Shown one piece after another: positions 15,370-22,227 of a stretch of DNA of 34,372 nt (within the stretch, counting starts at the first letter, position 1; each line of letters starts with the position of its first letter). The notes under the pieces are model-generated. The model ran no database searches. It worked only from the letters and a program-made list of their open reading frames with translations, and was not told the DNA's origin. The stretch is from Candidatus Rokuibacteriota bacterium (GTDB lineage Bacteria; Methylomirabilota; Methylomirabilia; Rokubacteriales; CSP1-6): NCBI GenBank assembly GCA_005887895.1, contig VBPC01000275.1, forward strand, positions 1 through 34,372, written 5' to 3'. Position numbers and translations under genes: made by a program.

Positions 15370-15924
15370 ATGCGCGCACTGCGTCTCGTCGTCGTCGCGG
15401 CCCTGACGGCCGCTGCGCTGACCGCCGCGCTGCCGGCGGCGGCCCCGGCGCTGGAGGTCGGGCAGAAGGCGCCCGACTTCACGCTCCCGGGCCCCGGCAA
15501 CAAGCCGGTCAAGCTCGGCGAGCTCACGGCCAAGGGCCCGGTCGTCATCTACACGTTCATCCAGGCGTTCACCGGCACCTGAACGAAGGAGATTCGCGGC
15601 TTCGACGCGGCCCTGCCGCAGTTCGAAGCCGCCGGCGCCCAGGTCGTGGGCGTCAGCGCCGATCACGCGGCCACCCTGGAAGCCTTCAGCAAGCAGCAGG
15701 GCATCCACCATCTGCTCCTCTCGGATTTCCGGCGCCAGATGCTGCCGCAGTACGGCGCCCTCGAGACCAACGAGGCCAGCCCGATCTACCGCTATGCCAA
15801 GCGCGCCTACTTCGTCATCGATCGCGACGGCGTCGTGCGCTACGAGAAGGTCCAGGCCAACCCGCTCGACCTGCTCGATCCCGACGAGGTGCTGAAGGCC
15901 GTCAAGGAGTCCGGAGTCAAATGA
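15370..15924 (+). CDS. Secreted peroxiredoxin-like selenoprotein (Sec71 encoded by TGA 15580-15582)
   Basis: AhpC/TSA/Bcp-type peroxiredoxin of 184 residues if TGA 15580 is read as selenocysteine. The N-terminus is a signal peptide with an Ala-rich end (LPAAAPALEVG), so the protein acts outside the cytoplasm. VGQKAPDFTLPG starts the thioredoxin fold. The active site reads FTGT-Sec-TKE, which superimposes on the family motif FTPVC-TxE with Sec at the peroxidatic Cys. The frame continues unbroken for 114 codons of clear peroxiredoxin sequence (GAQVVGVSADH, KRAYFVIDRDGVVRYEKV). There is no Cys anywhere, so it must be a 1-Sec enzyme reduced by a partner. The ribosome-binding site is AAGGAG. It ends overlapping the next gene (ATGA). 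Automatic callers would cut it into two ORFs. Confidence 0.88.
15594..15610 (+). promoter_or_regulatory. Candidate bacterial SECIS hairpin for the peroxiredoxin
   Basis: TCGCG (15594-15598) can pair with CGCGG (15606-15610), including one G-U pair, around the 7-base loop GCTTCGA. The loop begins 16 bases after the TGA and its first base is G, fitting the usual bacterial SECIS rules (loop 16-37 nt downstream, G among the first two loop bases). A competing fold exists: CTTCGA (15600-15605) with TCGAAG (15623-15628) and GCGG/CCGC inside it. Folding was judged by eye only. Confidence 0.5.
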
Positions 15925-16445
15925 GACGTCGAGCAATCCCCGGGCTCGTCCTGGCGCTGCTGCTGCCACTGGCGGCGTCGGCCGCGCCCGACTTCGCCGC
16001 GATGAACATCGAGCGCTACGATCCGCCCAAGGCGGCCCCGGCCTTCACGCTGCCCGGTCTCGACGGCACGCCCGTGCGCCTGGCCGACCTCAAGGGCAAG
16101 GTCGTCCTGCTCTTCTACTGGGCGACCTGGTGACCCGATTGTCGGGAGGAGTTGCCTCCCGTCAACGCGCTCTATCGTGAGTTCAAGGCGCAGGGCCTCG
16201 AGGTGCTGCTGATCGATTTCCGCGAGTCGCCCGACACCGTGCGCCGCGTGGTTCGCGAGCGCGGCTACGTCGCCCCGGTCCTGCTCGACGAGAGCGGCGA
16301 TGTCACCGGGCGCCTGTACGGCGTGTGGGGGCCGCCCACCATCTACATCGTCGACCGCGCCGGGCGCCTGGTCGGGCGCGTCGTCGGTCCGCGTGACTGG
16401 AGCACGCCCGCCGCGAAGACGTTCGTCCGCGAGCTGCTGCGCTGA
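15921..16445 (+). CDS. TlpA-like thioredoxin-fold selenoprotein with U-P-D-C motif (Sec71 from TGA 16131-16133)
   Basis: Extracytoplasmic thiol oxidoreductase of 174 residues when TGA 16131 is read as selenocysteine. A signal peptide (MRRRAIPGLVLALLLPLAASA) is followed by APAFTLPGLDGTPVRLADLKGKVVLLFYWATW, then Sec71-Pro-Asp-Cys74 and REELPPVN. This is the TlpA/ResA motif WCxxC with the first Cys replaced by Sec. The conserved cis-Pro segment is VWGPPTIYIVD. Cys74 is the only Cys, so Sec71 and Cys74 would form a selenenylsulphide. The ATG overlaps the stop of the Sec-peroxiredoxin, implying coupled translation and a functional pair. Without UGA decoding the product would stop at residue 70, before the active site. 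Confidence 0.9.
16143..16161 (+). promoter_or_regulatory. Candidate bacterial SECIS hairpin for the TlpA-like protein
   Basis: CGGGAGG (16143-16149) pairs perfectly with CCTCCCG (16155-16161) around the loop AGTTG. The loop starts 16 bases after TGA 16131-16133 and has G in its second position followed by T, the G-U feature that SelB recognises in known bacterial SECIS loops. The 7-bp perfect stem inside coding sequence is the stronger of the two hairpins. Confidence 0.65.
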
Positions 16446-16609
16446 GCCGAGTCACGCTCGACCTCGATCTCGCCACGGCCGCGCGGGCCAAGGCCGGGCG
16501 CGAGCGCCGCCGCGGCCGGCAAGCAGGAGCTGTCGGTGGACGAGGTGAGAGCCACGAGGGTGAGGGCTCGACGGTCGCCTTCGTTCTGCCGCTGACGCCG
16601 CCCCAGTAG
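16446..16609 (+). pseudogene. Probable remnant of a histidine-kinase ATPase domain
   Basis: The 349-base stretch before the hybrid kinase (16446-16794) has no intact gene. One frame is open from the TlpA-like stop to TAG 16607-16609 and ends GEGSTVAFVLPLTPPQ, the typical last strand of a histidine-kinase ATPase domain (G-x-GSTF-x-F-x-LPL). The upstream part is Arg-rich and unrecognisable, and no start codon with a ribosome-binding site is seen. It looks like the tail of a deleted kinase. From 16610 to 16794 I see nothing convincing. Confidence 0.4.
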
Positions 16610-16794
16610 AAAAAGTTTTCCCCCCGGCGCGTCGACACGGCCCGCTGTCACGCTGTCGCACCGTATGACATCTCGTCATCGCGTGGACGCGCCGTGGGGC
16701 CAGCGTGTCCCGCGCTCGTCAGACGCGGTACGTCGTTCCGACGCACCCACCGGCGGCACGGCCTTGGTGCATTTCTTGCGTCCCGCGCGCTCGC

Positions 16795-19335
16795 ATGGCG
16801 TGGCGCGGCGTCAGCGTGCGTGGCTACTTCCTGACGATTGTCACGTTGGCCCTGACGGCCGCCCTCGTCCTGGTCCTCGACCTCGCCCACCAGCAACGCC
16901 GCCAGCTCGTCACCACCACCGGCCAGGACGCCCTCCGGCTGGCTCGCATTGCCGCCGCCGCCCACGAGCGGACCGTCGCCGACGCCCAGCGCACGCTGGA
17001 GCTGCTCGCCCGCTTCCCCGAGGTGCGCGGCGCCGACGCGGGCGGCTGCACCGGGCTCGTCGCCGAGCTGCGCCGGCGCTTGCCGCGCTATCTCGATCTC
17101 GGCGCCGCGCACGCCGACGGCACGGTGTACTGCGCCGCCGATCCGACCATCGCACGCGCGCGCCTCGCCGATCGCCCGTGGTTCCGCAGCGCGGCGGAGT
17201 GGCGACAGCTCGGTGTCGGCGAATATCATCGCGATCGCGCCACCGGCCGGCCGGCCGTCGACGTCGCGGCGCCGGTGCTCGACCGCCGCGGCCGGCTCAC
17301 CGCCGTCGTCTTCGCCGTGCTCGACCTCGCCTGGCTCCACGAGCTGGCCGGTGCCGCCGACCTGCCGCCGGGCGCCGTGATCGCGCTGATCGATCGCGAC
17401 GGCCTCCTGCTGGCCCGGCATCCCGATCCTGCCCCCGTGGCCGAGGCCCGCCGCGCCGACGACGCACTCATGCGGACGCTGACCGCGCGCGGCAGCGGCG
17501 TCGTCGAGATGGCCGCGCTCGGCAGCGTCGCCCGGCCCCTCGGCTTCGCGCACGCCGCCAACGGCGCCTGGGTCGTCGTCGGTCTGCCGGCGCCGGCGAC
17601 GGCCGCCGGTCGCGCGTTCGCCGACGGCGTCGGCTGGATCGCGGTGATCGGCATCCTCGTGCTGCTCGCCGCCGTGGTCGGCAGCGAGCGGCTCCTGCGT
17701 CGCCGCATCGAGCACCTGGTGGCGGCGACACGCGCGCTGGCGGCCGGCGACTTCGGCACGCGAACCGGCTGGACCGACACTGGCGGTGAGCTCGGCCAGG
17801 TCGGCCAGGCGTTCGACGAGATGGCGGCGGCCATCGAGCGGCTCACGCGTCGCACCGAGCTCATCCTCGAGGCCGTCGGCGAGGCCATCCTCGGCGTCGA
17901 CGCCGAGGAGCGCGTGACGTTCCTCAACGGCGTGGCGGCGGCGCTGCTCGGCGGGTCCGCCGCCGAGCTCGTCGGCCGCTCGTTGCACGGCGTGCTGCGG
18001 GAGGCGACGGGCGGCGGCACCGGCTGTCCGCTGTGCGCGGCGCTGGCCGCCGGCGCCGTCGTGCAGAGCAGCGACGCGCTGCTGGTGAAGGCCGACGGCA
18101 CCGCGGTGGCGGTCGAGTACACGTGCACGCCGAAGCGCGACGGCGGCCGCACGATCGGCGTGGTGGTGGCGCTGAAGGACATCAGCGCGCGCAAGCGGAC
18201 GGACCAGGAGCGCCAGCGCCAGCGCGACACGCTGCACCAGCGCGACAAGCTCGCATCGATGGCGACGCTGCTGGCCGACGTCGCCCACGAGCTGAACAAT
18301 CCGCTGACGGTGATCATCGCCGGCGCCACGTTGCTGCGCGACGCGACGGCGGACGACGGCGTGCGTCGCCGGGCCGAGCTGCTCGAGCAGGCGGCCGAGC
18401 GCTGCGCGCTGACGATCCGCAACTTCCTGGCGCTGGTGCGGCAGTATCCGGCCACGCGCGAGGAGATCGCGCTCGATCGGATCGCGAAGGAGACGGTGGC
18501 GCTGGTGGCCTATCAGCTCGAGGTCGACGAGATCAGCGTCGACCTGTCGCTCGCGCGCGACCTGCCGCCGGTGTGGGCCGATCCGCACCAGCTGCACCAG
18601 GTCGTGCTCAACCTCGTCACCAACGCCCGTCATGCGCTGCGCACGACACCACCGCCGCGGCGACTGTCGCTCACCACGCGTCACGACGCCGAGCACGGCC
18701 GGGTCGTCCTGGAGGTGGCCGACTCGGGCCCCGGCGTCGCGCCGGAGCTGCGCGGCTACGTCTTCCGCCCGTTCTTCACCACGAAGTCACCGGAGGAAGG
18801 CACCGGGCTCGGCCTGGCGCTCTGCCACGACATCGTCGCCGCCCACGGTGGCACGATCCGCGTGGAGACCGCGCCCGGCGGCGGCGGCCTCTTCATCGTC
18901 GAGCTGCCGCTCGGGCGGCCGGAGGAAACGAAAACGGCGCTGGCGGCGCCGGTGGCGGGGCCGCCGCGTCAGGGGCGCGTGCTGGTCGTCGACGACGACG
19001 TCGAGCTGGCGGGCGTGCTGGCCGCGGCGCTGCGGGCCGAAGGCCACGAGGTCCAGATCGCCGCCAACGGTCTCGATGCCCTCGCGCTGATCGAGGCCAC
19101 CGACTTCGACGTGATCCTGACCGACGTGCGGATGCCGAAGCTCGACGGGCCCGGTTTGCACCGCGAGCTCGCCCAGCGCCGCCCCGAGCTGGTGGAGCGC
19201 CTCGTGTTCCTGACCGGCGACATCCTCGGTCGCGAGACGGCGGCGTTCCTCGAGCGCACCAAGCTCGCCCACCTCACCAAGCCGTTCGATATCAAGCAAA
19301 TCCGCCGCGTCGTCCACGACATCCTGGATCGTTAG
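16795..19335 (+). CDS. Hybrid sensor histidine kinase (Cache sensor, HAMP, PAS, HisKA, HATPase, receiver)
   Basis: Membrane-bound hybrid kinase, 846 residues from ATG 16795. A first membrane helix (YFLTIVTLALTAALVLVL) and a second (WIAVIGILVLLAAVVG) enclose an extracytoplasmic Cache-like sensor with WFRSAAEWRQ and GRPAVDVAAPVLD. HAMP and PAS (ILEAVGEAILGVDAEERVTFLN) follow. The phosphorylated His is His498 in DVAHELNNP. ATPase boxes are LNLVTNARHAL, DSGPGV, FFTTK and GTGLGLAL. A receiver at the C-terminus has VVDDDVE and Asp777 in LTDVRMPKLDG. The upstream GTG 16705 would add 30 residues without membrane or domain content, so ATG 16795 is preferred although no clear ribosome-binding site precedes it. 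It ends three bases before a repeat cluster. Confidence 0.85.
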   Translation: MAWRGVSVRGYFLTIVTLALTAALVLVLDLAHQQRRQLVTTTGQDALRLARIAAAAHERTVADAQRTLELLARFPEVRGADAGGCTGLVAELRRRLPRYLDLGAAHADGTVYCAADPTIARARLADRPWFRSAAEWRQLGVGEYHRDRATGRPAVDVAAPVLDRRGRLTAVVFAVLDLAWLHELAGAADLPPGAVIALIDRDGLLLARHPDPAPVAEARRADDALMRTLTARGSGVVEMAALGSVARPLGFAHAANGAWVVVGLPAPATAAGRAFADGVGWIAVIGILVLLAAVVGSERLLRRRIEHLVAATRALAAGDFGTRTGWTDTGGELGQVGQAFDEMAAAIERLTRRTELILEAVGEAILGVDAEERVTFLNGVAAALLGGSAAELVGRSLHGVLREATGGGTGCPLCAALAAGAVVQSSDALLVKADGTAVAVEYTCTPKRDGGRTIGVVVALKDISARKRTDQERQRQRDTLHQRDKLASMATLLADVAHELNNPLTVIIAGATLLRDATADDGVRRRAELLEQAAERCALTIRNFLALVRQYPATREEIALDRIAKETVALVAYQLEVDEISVDLSLARDLPPVWADPHQLHQVVLNLVTNARHALRTTPPPRRLSLTTRHDAEHGRVVLEVADSGPGVAPELRGYVFRPFFTTKSPEEGTGLGLALCHDIVAAHGGTIRVETAPGGGGLFIVELPLGRPEETKTALAAPVAGPPRQGRVLVVDDDVELAGVLAAALRAEGHEVQIAANGLDALALIEATDFDVILTDVRMPKLDGPGLHRELAQRRPELVERLVFLTGDILGRETAAFLERTKLAHLTKPFDIKQIRRVVHDILDR

Positions 19336-19338
19336 AGC

Positions 19339-19541
19339 TGGGGGCCCCGGCATGGCCCCCAGACCCCCAGTCGCTCGGGCCGCCCCGCCGGAGCCGTGAC
19401 GGCCCTTGTTAACTCGCTGTGGGGGCCCCGACATGGCCCCCCAGACCCCCCAGTCGCTCGGGCCGCCCCGGCGGAGCCGTGACGGCCCTCGTCAACTCGC
19501 TGTCGGGCCCCCATCGAGCCGTGACAGCGCTCGTCAACCCG
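19339..19541. repeat. Tandem 81-nt double-hairpin repeat (two full copies and one partial)
   Basis: Copies at 19339-19419, 19420-19502 and a shortened one at 19503-19541; a fourth copy lies at 33795-33872. Each full copy has hairpin I, GGGGGCC and GGCCCCC around a 7-base loop, and hairpin II, GGGCCG and CGGCCC enclosing CGGC-GGA-GCCG in copies 2 and 4. The full copies differ by a few substitutions and single C insertions. The first copy begins three bases after the kinase stop. The rest of 19336-19566 holds no gene. Confidence 0.8.
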
Positions 19542-19566
19542 CTTGGGATTCTTCCGGGGCCCCGAT

Positions 19567-20268
19567 CTAGGTAGGCTTCAGCAGGAGGGCCGTCTCCACG
19601 AGGTGCGTCAGCCGGCTCATGTCCACCGGCTTGACGATGTAATCGAAGGCGCCCAAGGCAAGCGTCCGCCGCGCCGCCTTCTCGTCGCTGCTGCCGCTCA
19701 CCATGATGACGCGCATCTCCGGCGCCACTCGCTTGAGGACCGGCAACGCGTCGACACCCGTCAGTCCCGGCATGTAGATGTCGAGCAGCATGACGTCCGG
19801 CCGGTGCTCGGCCAGGATGCGCACGGCATCGGCGGCGCTGCCGACGGCGATGACGCTGTGGCCTTGCCTCTCCAGCATCTCGACGAGCACCGCGCGCACC
19901 TCCGGGTCGTCGTCGACGACCACGACCTGGCCGCGGACGCGCGCGGCGTCGGGCGCCGGCCCCGCGGCGGCGGCGGGCCGGTCCGCCGACGGCTCCGGGG
20001 CCGGCGCGAGGCCCAGCGCCGGCAGGAGGTCGGCCAGCGGCAGCGGCTTGGCGAGCACGGCGCTGGCGCCGGCGGCCAGCGCGCCATCCCGCGCGTCGTC
20101 GGCCGAGCCCGTCATGACGATGATCCGCAGCGAGGGATGGGCGGCCCGAAGCCGCCGGATGGCCGCGAGCCCGTCCAGGCGGGGCATGTTGACGTCGACG
20201 ATGACCGCGACCGGCCGCGAGCGCTCCACCTGCGCGAGCAGCTGGATTCCGTCGGTGGCCTCGGCCAC
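19567..20268 (-). CDS. Response regulator with two receiver domains, first one N-terminally short
   Basis: A stand-alone regulator without DNA-binding output. The second receiver (about residues 112-233) is complete, with VVVVDDDPEV, the phosphoacceptor in VMLLDIYMPGLTG, VSGSSDE and IVKPVD. The first has the phosphoacceptor region VIVDVNMPRLDG and VLAKPLP, but from GTG 20268 it begins after the first strand, missing the usual VDD. Coding similarity extends upstream in frame (EIRAILADFLGLYGFT) to about 20316. AGGAGG lies at 20325-20320 and is followed six bases later by ATC at 20313-20311, so a rare ATC start is possible. No ATG, GTG or TTG is in frame there. It lies 91 bases after the LuxR-type regulator on the same strand. 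Confidence 0.75.
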   Translation of the reverse strand: MAEATDGIQLLAQVERSRPVAVIVDVNMPRLDGLAAIRRLRAAHPSLRIIVMTGSADDARDGALAAGASAVLAKPLPLADLLPALGLAPAPEPSADRPAAAAGPAPDAARVRGQVVVVDDDPEVRAVLVEMLERQGHSVIAVGSAADAVRILAEHRPDVMLLDIYMPGLTGVDALPVLKRVAPEMRVIMVSGSSDEKAARRTLALGAFDYIVKPVDMSRLTHLVETALLLKPT

Positions 20269-20359
20269 GGTGAAGCCGTAGAGGCCGAGGAAATCGGCGA
20301 GGATCGCGCGGATCTCCGTCCTCCTATCGGGGAAATCCCGACGGCGCCGCGGGCCGGCG

Positions 20360-20986
20360 TCAGCGCTGGAGCAGGCCGAGCTCGATCGCGAAGCGGACGA
20401 GGTCCGCGCGGCTGCGCAGGCCCAGCTTCTCGCTCAGGCGCGCGCGGTGCGTCTCCACGGTCTTGACGCTGAGGGAGAGGCGGTCGGCGACCTCGCGGTT
20501 GGTGTGGCCGTGGACCAGGAGACCGAGCACCTGGCGCTCGCGTGGACTGAGCGGTGGCGCTGCGCTCGCCGGGGGCGGCGCGGCGGGGGCGCCGACGCCG
20601 ACCCGGACGAACGTCCGCCCGCGGTGCACGGTCCGGATCGCGGTCAGCAGCTCGGCGCTCTCCGCGTCCTTGACGACGTGGCCGGAGGCCCCGGCCGCCA
20701 GCGCCACCCGCGCGTAGCCGGGATCGTCGTGCATCGTCAGCACGAGCAGGCGCGTGGCCGGCACCTCGCGGCGCAGCCGTCCGAGCGTCTCGACACCGCT
20801 CAGGCCGGGCATCGTGAGATCGATGACGGCCACGTCGGGACGCGTCGCCAGCGCCCGGCGCACGGCTTCCTCGCCGTCGGCGGCCTCGGCGACGACCGTC
20901 ATGTCGGGCTGGGCGGCCAGCAGCATGCGGAGACCGGCTCTCAGGATCGCGTGGTCGTCGGCCAGGAGCACGCGGATCTTCGTCAC
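20360..20986 (-). CDS. NarL/LuxR-family response regulator
   Basis: DNA-binding regulator of 208 residues. The receiver shows VLLADDH, phosphoacceptor VIDLTMPGLSG, the Thr-like switch VLTMHDD and HVVKDAE. After a Pro/Ala linker the LuxR helix-turn-helix reads LSPRERQVLGLLVHGHTNREVADRLSLSVKTVETHRARL. GTG 20986 overlaps the stop of the upstream kinase (GTGA), so the two form a cognate pair. A much longer open frame exists through the kinase in the wrong frame; the receiver motif and the overlap define the true start. Confidence 0.88.
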   Translation of the reverse strand: MTKIRVLLADDHAILRAGLRMLLAAQPDMTVVAEAADGEEAVRRALATRPDVAVIDLTMPGLSGVETLGRLRREVPATRLLVLTMHDDPGYARVALAAGASGHVVKDAESAELLTAIRTVHRGRTFVRVGVGAPAAPPPASAAPPLSPRERQVLGLLVHGHTNREVADRLSLSVKTVETHRARLSEKLGLRSRADLVRFAIELGLLQR

Positions 20987-22227
20987 CGTGGGGCTCCGGC
21001 GAGCGGGATGTCGACGATGACACGCGTGCCCCGGCCTGGCGCCGAGTCGACCGCGAACGTCCCGCTCAGCACGAGGGCGCGCTCGCGCATGGTGTGAATG
21101 CCGAGCCCGCGCGCGGTCGTGGCCGGCGGCGGCACGCGGTCGGGGGCGAAGCCGCGGCCGTCGTCCTCGATCACCATCGAGACGACGCCGCCGACACGAT
21201 TGACCTGCACGCTCACCCGGTGGGCGGCGGCGTGACGGGCGACGTTCGAGAGCGCCTCCTGCATGATCCGGTACAGCGCCGTCTCGATCGCCGGCGTCAG
21301 CCGTCCCTCGCCGAGGCCGCCGGTGTCCACCGCCACGGCGATGCCGCGCGTGCGCCCGAAGTCGCTCGCGTAACGCGTGAGCGCGGCGGCCAGGCCGAGG
21401 TCGTCCAGCACGCTCGGCCGCAGGCCCCAGGCCAGGCGCCGCACCTCGGCCAGCGCGTGGGTGGCGACCTGGTGCAGGTCGCGCGCGTGGGCTCGCGCGC
21501 CCTTGAGCGTGCGCGCGTCCTGCAGCCCGCTCAGGCCGAGCAGCAGCGAGGCCAGCGACTGGGCGGTCTCGTCGTGCAGCTCGCGCGCGATCCGGCGGCG
21601 CTCCTCCTCCTGCACGGTGATCACCTGGTTCAGCAGCAGCGCGCGGATCTGCTCGCCGTGCTTGCGATCGGTGATGTCGGAGTAGAGGCCATAGGCGTAG
21701 CGGACGCCGTGCTGCTCGTAGGTGGTGACGGCGCGGTCGTGCAGCCAGATCCAGCGGCCGTCCCGGTGCTGCGCGCGGTACTCGAGATCGAACGTGCCGC
21801 CGCCCTCGAAGAGCGCGGCAAAGCACTTGCGCACCAGCGGCCGGTCGTCGGGATGCACGCGCGCGAACCAGCCGTTGGCGCCGGCCCGACGGACCTCGGC
21901 CTCGGTGTAGCCGCTCACCCGCTCGACGTGCGGGCTGACGAACAGCGTGTTGCCCTCGCGGTCGATCAGCCACGCCACGTCGGGGATGTTGTTGAGGAGC
22001 GTGCGGTACTGCTGCTCGCTGGCCTGCAGCGCCGCCTCGGCCTGCTTGCGGGAGGTGATGTCGACCTTGAGGCTGCGCAGCCGGGGGCCCTCGAGGGTGA
22101 CGCTGTCGCGCAGCCAGACCACGCGCCCGTCGGCGCTCAGCATGCGGTACTCGTGGACGTAGTCGCGGCCGGCGGCGATCTCGGCAGCGCTGAAGGCCAG
22201 CACGCGCTCCCGATCGTCGGGATGCAC
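20983..22227 (-). CDS. Sensor histidine kinase, 3' part (PAS-PAS-HisKA_3-HATPase)
   Basis: C-terminal 414 residues of a NarX/DegS-like kinase. It begins at GTG 22227 inside a PAS domain (VHPDDRERVLAFSAAEI, EYRMLSADGRVVWLRD), followed by a complete second PAS (LLNNIPDVAWLIDREGNTLFVS, HPDDRPLVRKCF). The HisKA_3 dimerisation helix has the phosphorylated His in ERRRIARELHDETAQSL. The ATPase shows MQEALSNVARHA, EDDGRGF and ARGLGIHTMRERA. The GAF half of the same protein lies just upstream in another frame, so the original gene spanned 20983-23335. As it stands this part might be translated from GTG 22227, but no ribosome-binding site is evident. It overlaps its regulator by four bases. Confidence 0.75.
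   Translation of the reverse strand: MHPDDRERVLAFSAAEIAAGRDYVHEYRMLSADGRVVWLRDSVTLEGPRLRSLKVDITSRKQAEAALQASEQQYRTLLNNIPDVAWLIDREGNTLFVSPHVERVSGYTEAEVRRAGANGWFARVHPDDRPLVRKCFAALFEGGGTFDLEYRAQHRDGRWIWLHDRAVTTYEQHGVRYAYGLYSDITDRKHGEQIRALLLNQVITVQEEERRRIARELHDETAQSLASLLLGLSGLQDARTLKGARAHARDLHQVATHALAEVRRLAWGLRPSVLDDLGLAAALTRYASDFGRTRGIAVAVDTGGLGEGRLTPAIETALYRIMQEALSNVARHAAAHRVSVQVNRVGGVVSMVIEDDGRGFAPDRVPPPATTARGLGIHTMRERALVLSGTFAVDSAPGRGTRVIVDIPLAGAPR

Noticed and set aside
15580..16133. Reading the two in-frame TGA codons as nonsense mutations in pseudogenes
   Set aside because: Both fall exactly on catalytic Cys positions, the flanking sequence is well preserved in one frame, and hairpins follow at SECIS distance. 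Two independent random mutations at these sites are improbable.
16605..16630. Intrinsic terminator at GAAAAAGTTTTCCCCCC
   Set aside because: The A/T stem is too short and unstable and no proper GC hairpin precedes the T run.
16705..16794. GTG 16705 as start of the hybrid kinase
   Set aside because: The added 30 residues carry no domain or signal features and no ribosome-binding site precedes the GTG; ATG 16795 places the membrane helix near the N-terminus. Not excluded.
19332..19514. A 60-residue minus-strand ORF within the repeats
   Set aside because: It is only a translation of the tandem repeat and has no start signal.
19339..19541. CRISPR array
   Set aside because: The units are contiguous with no unique spacers, only two and a half copies, and no cas genes are near.
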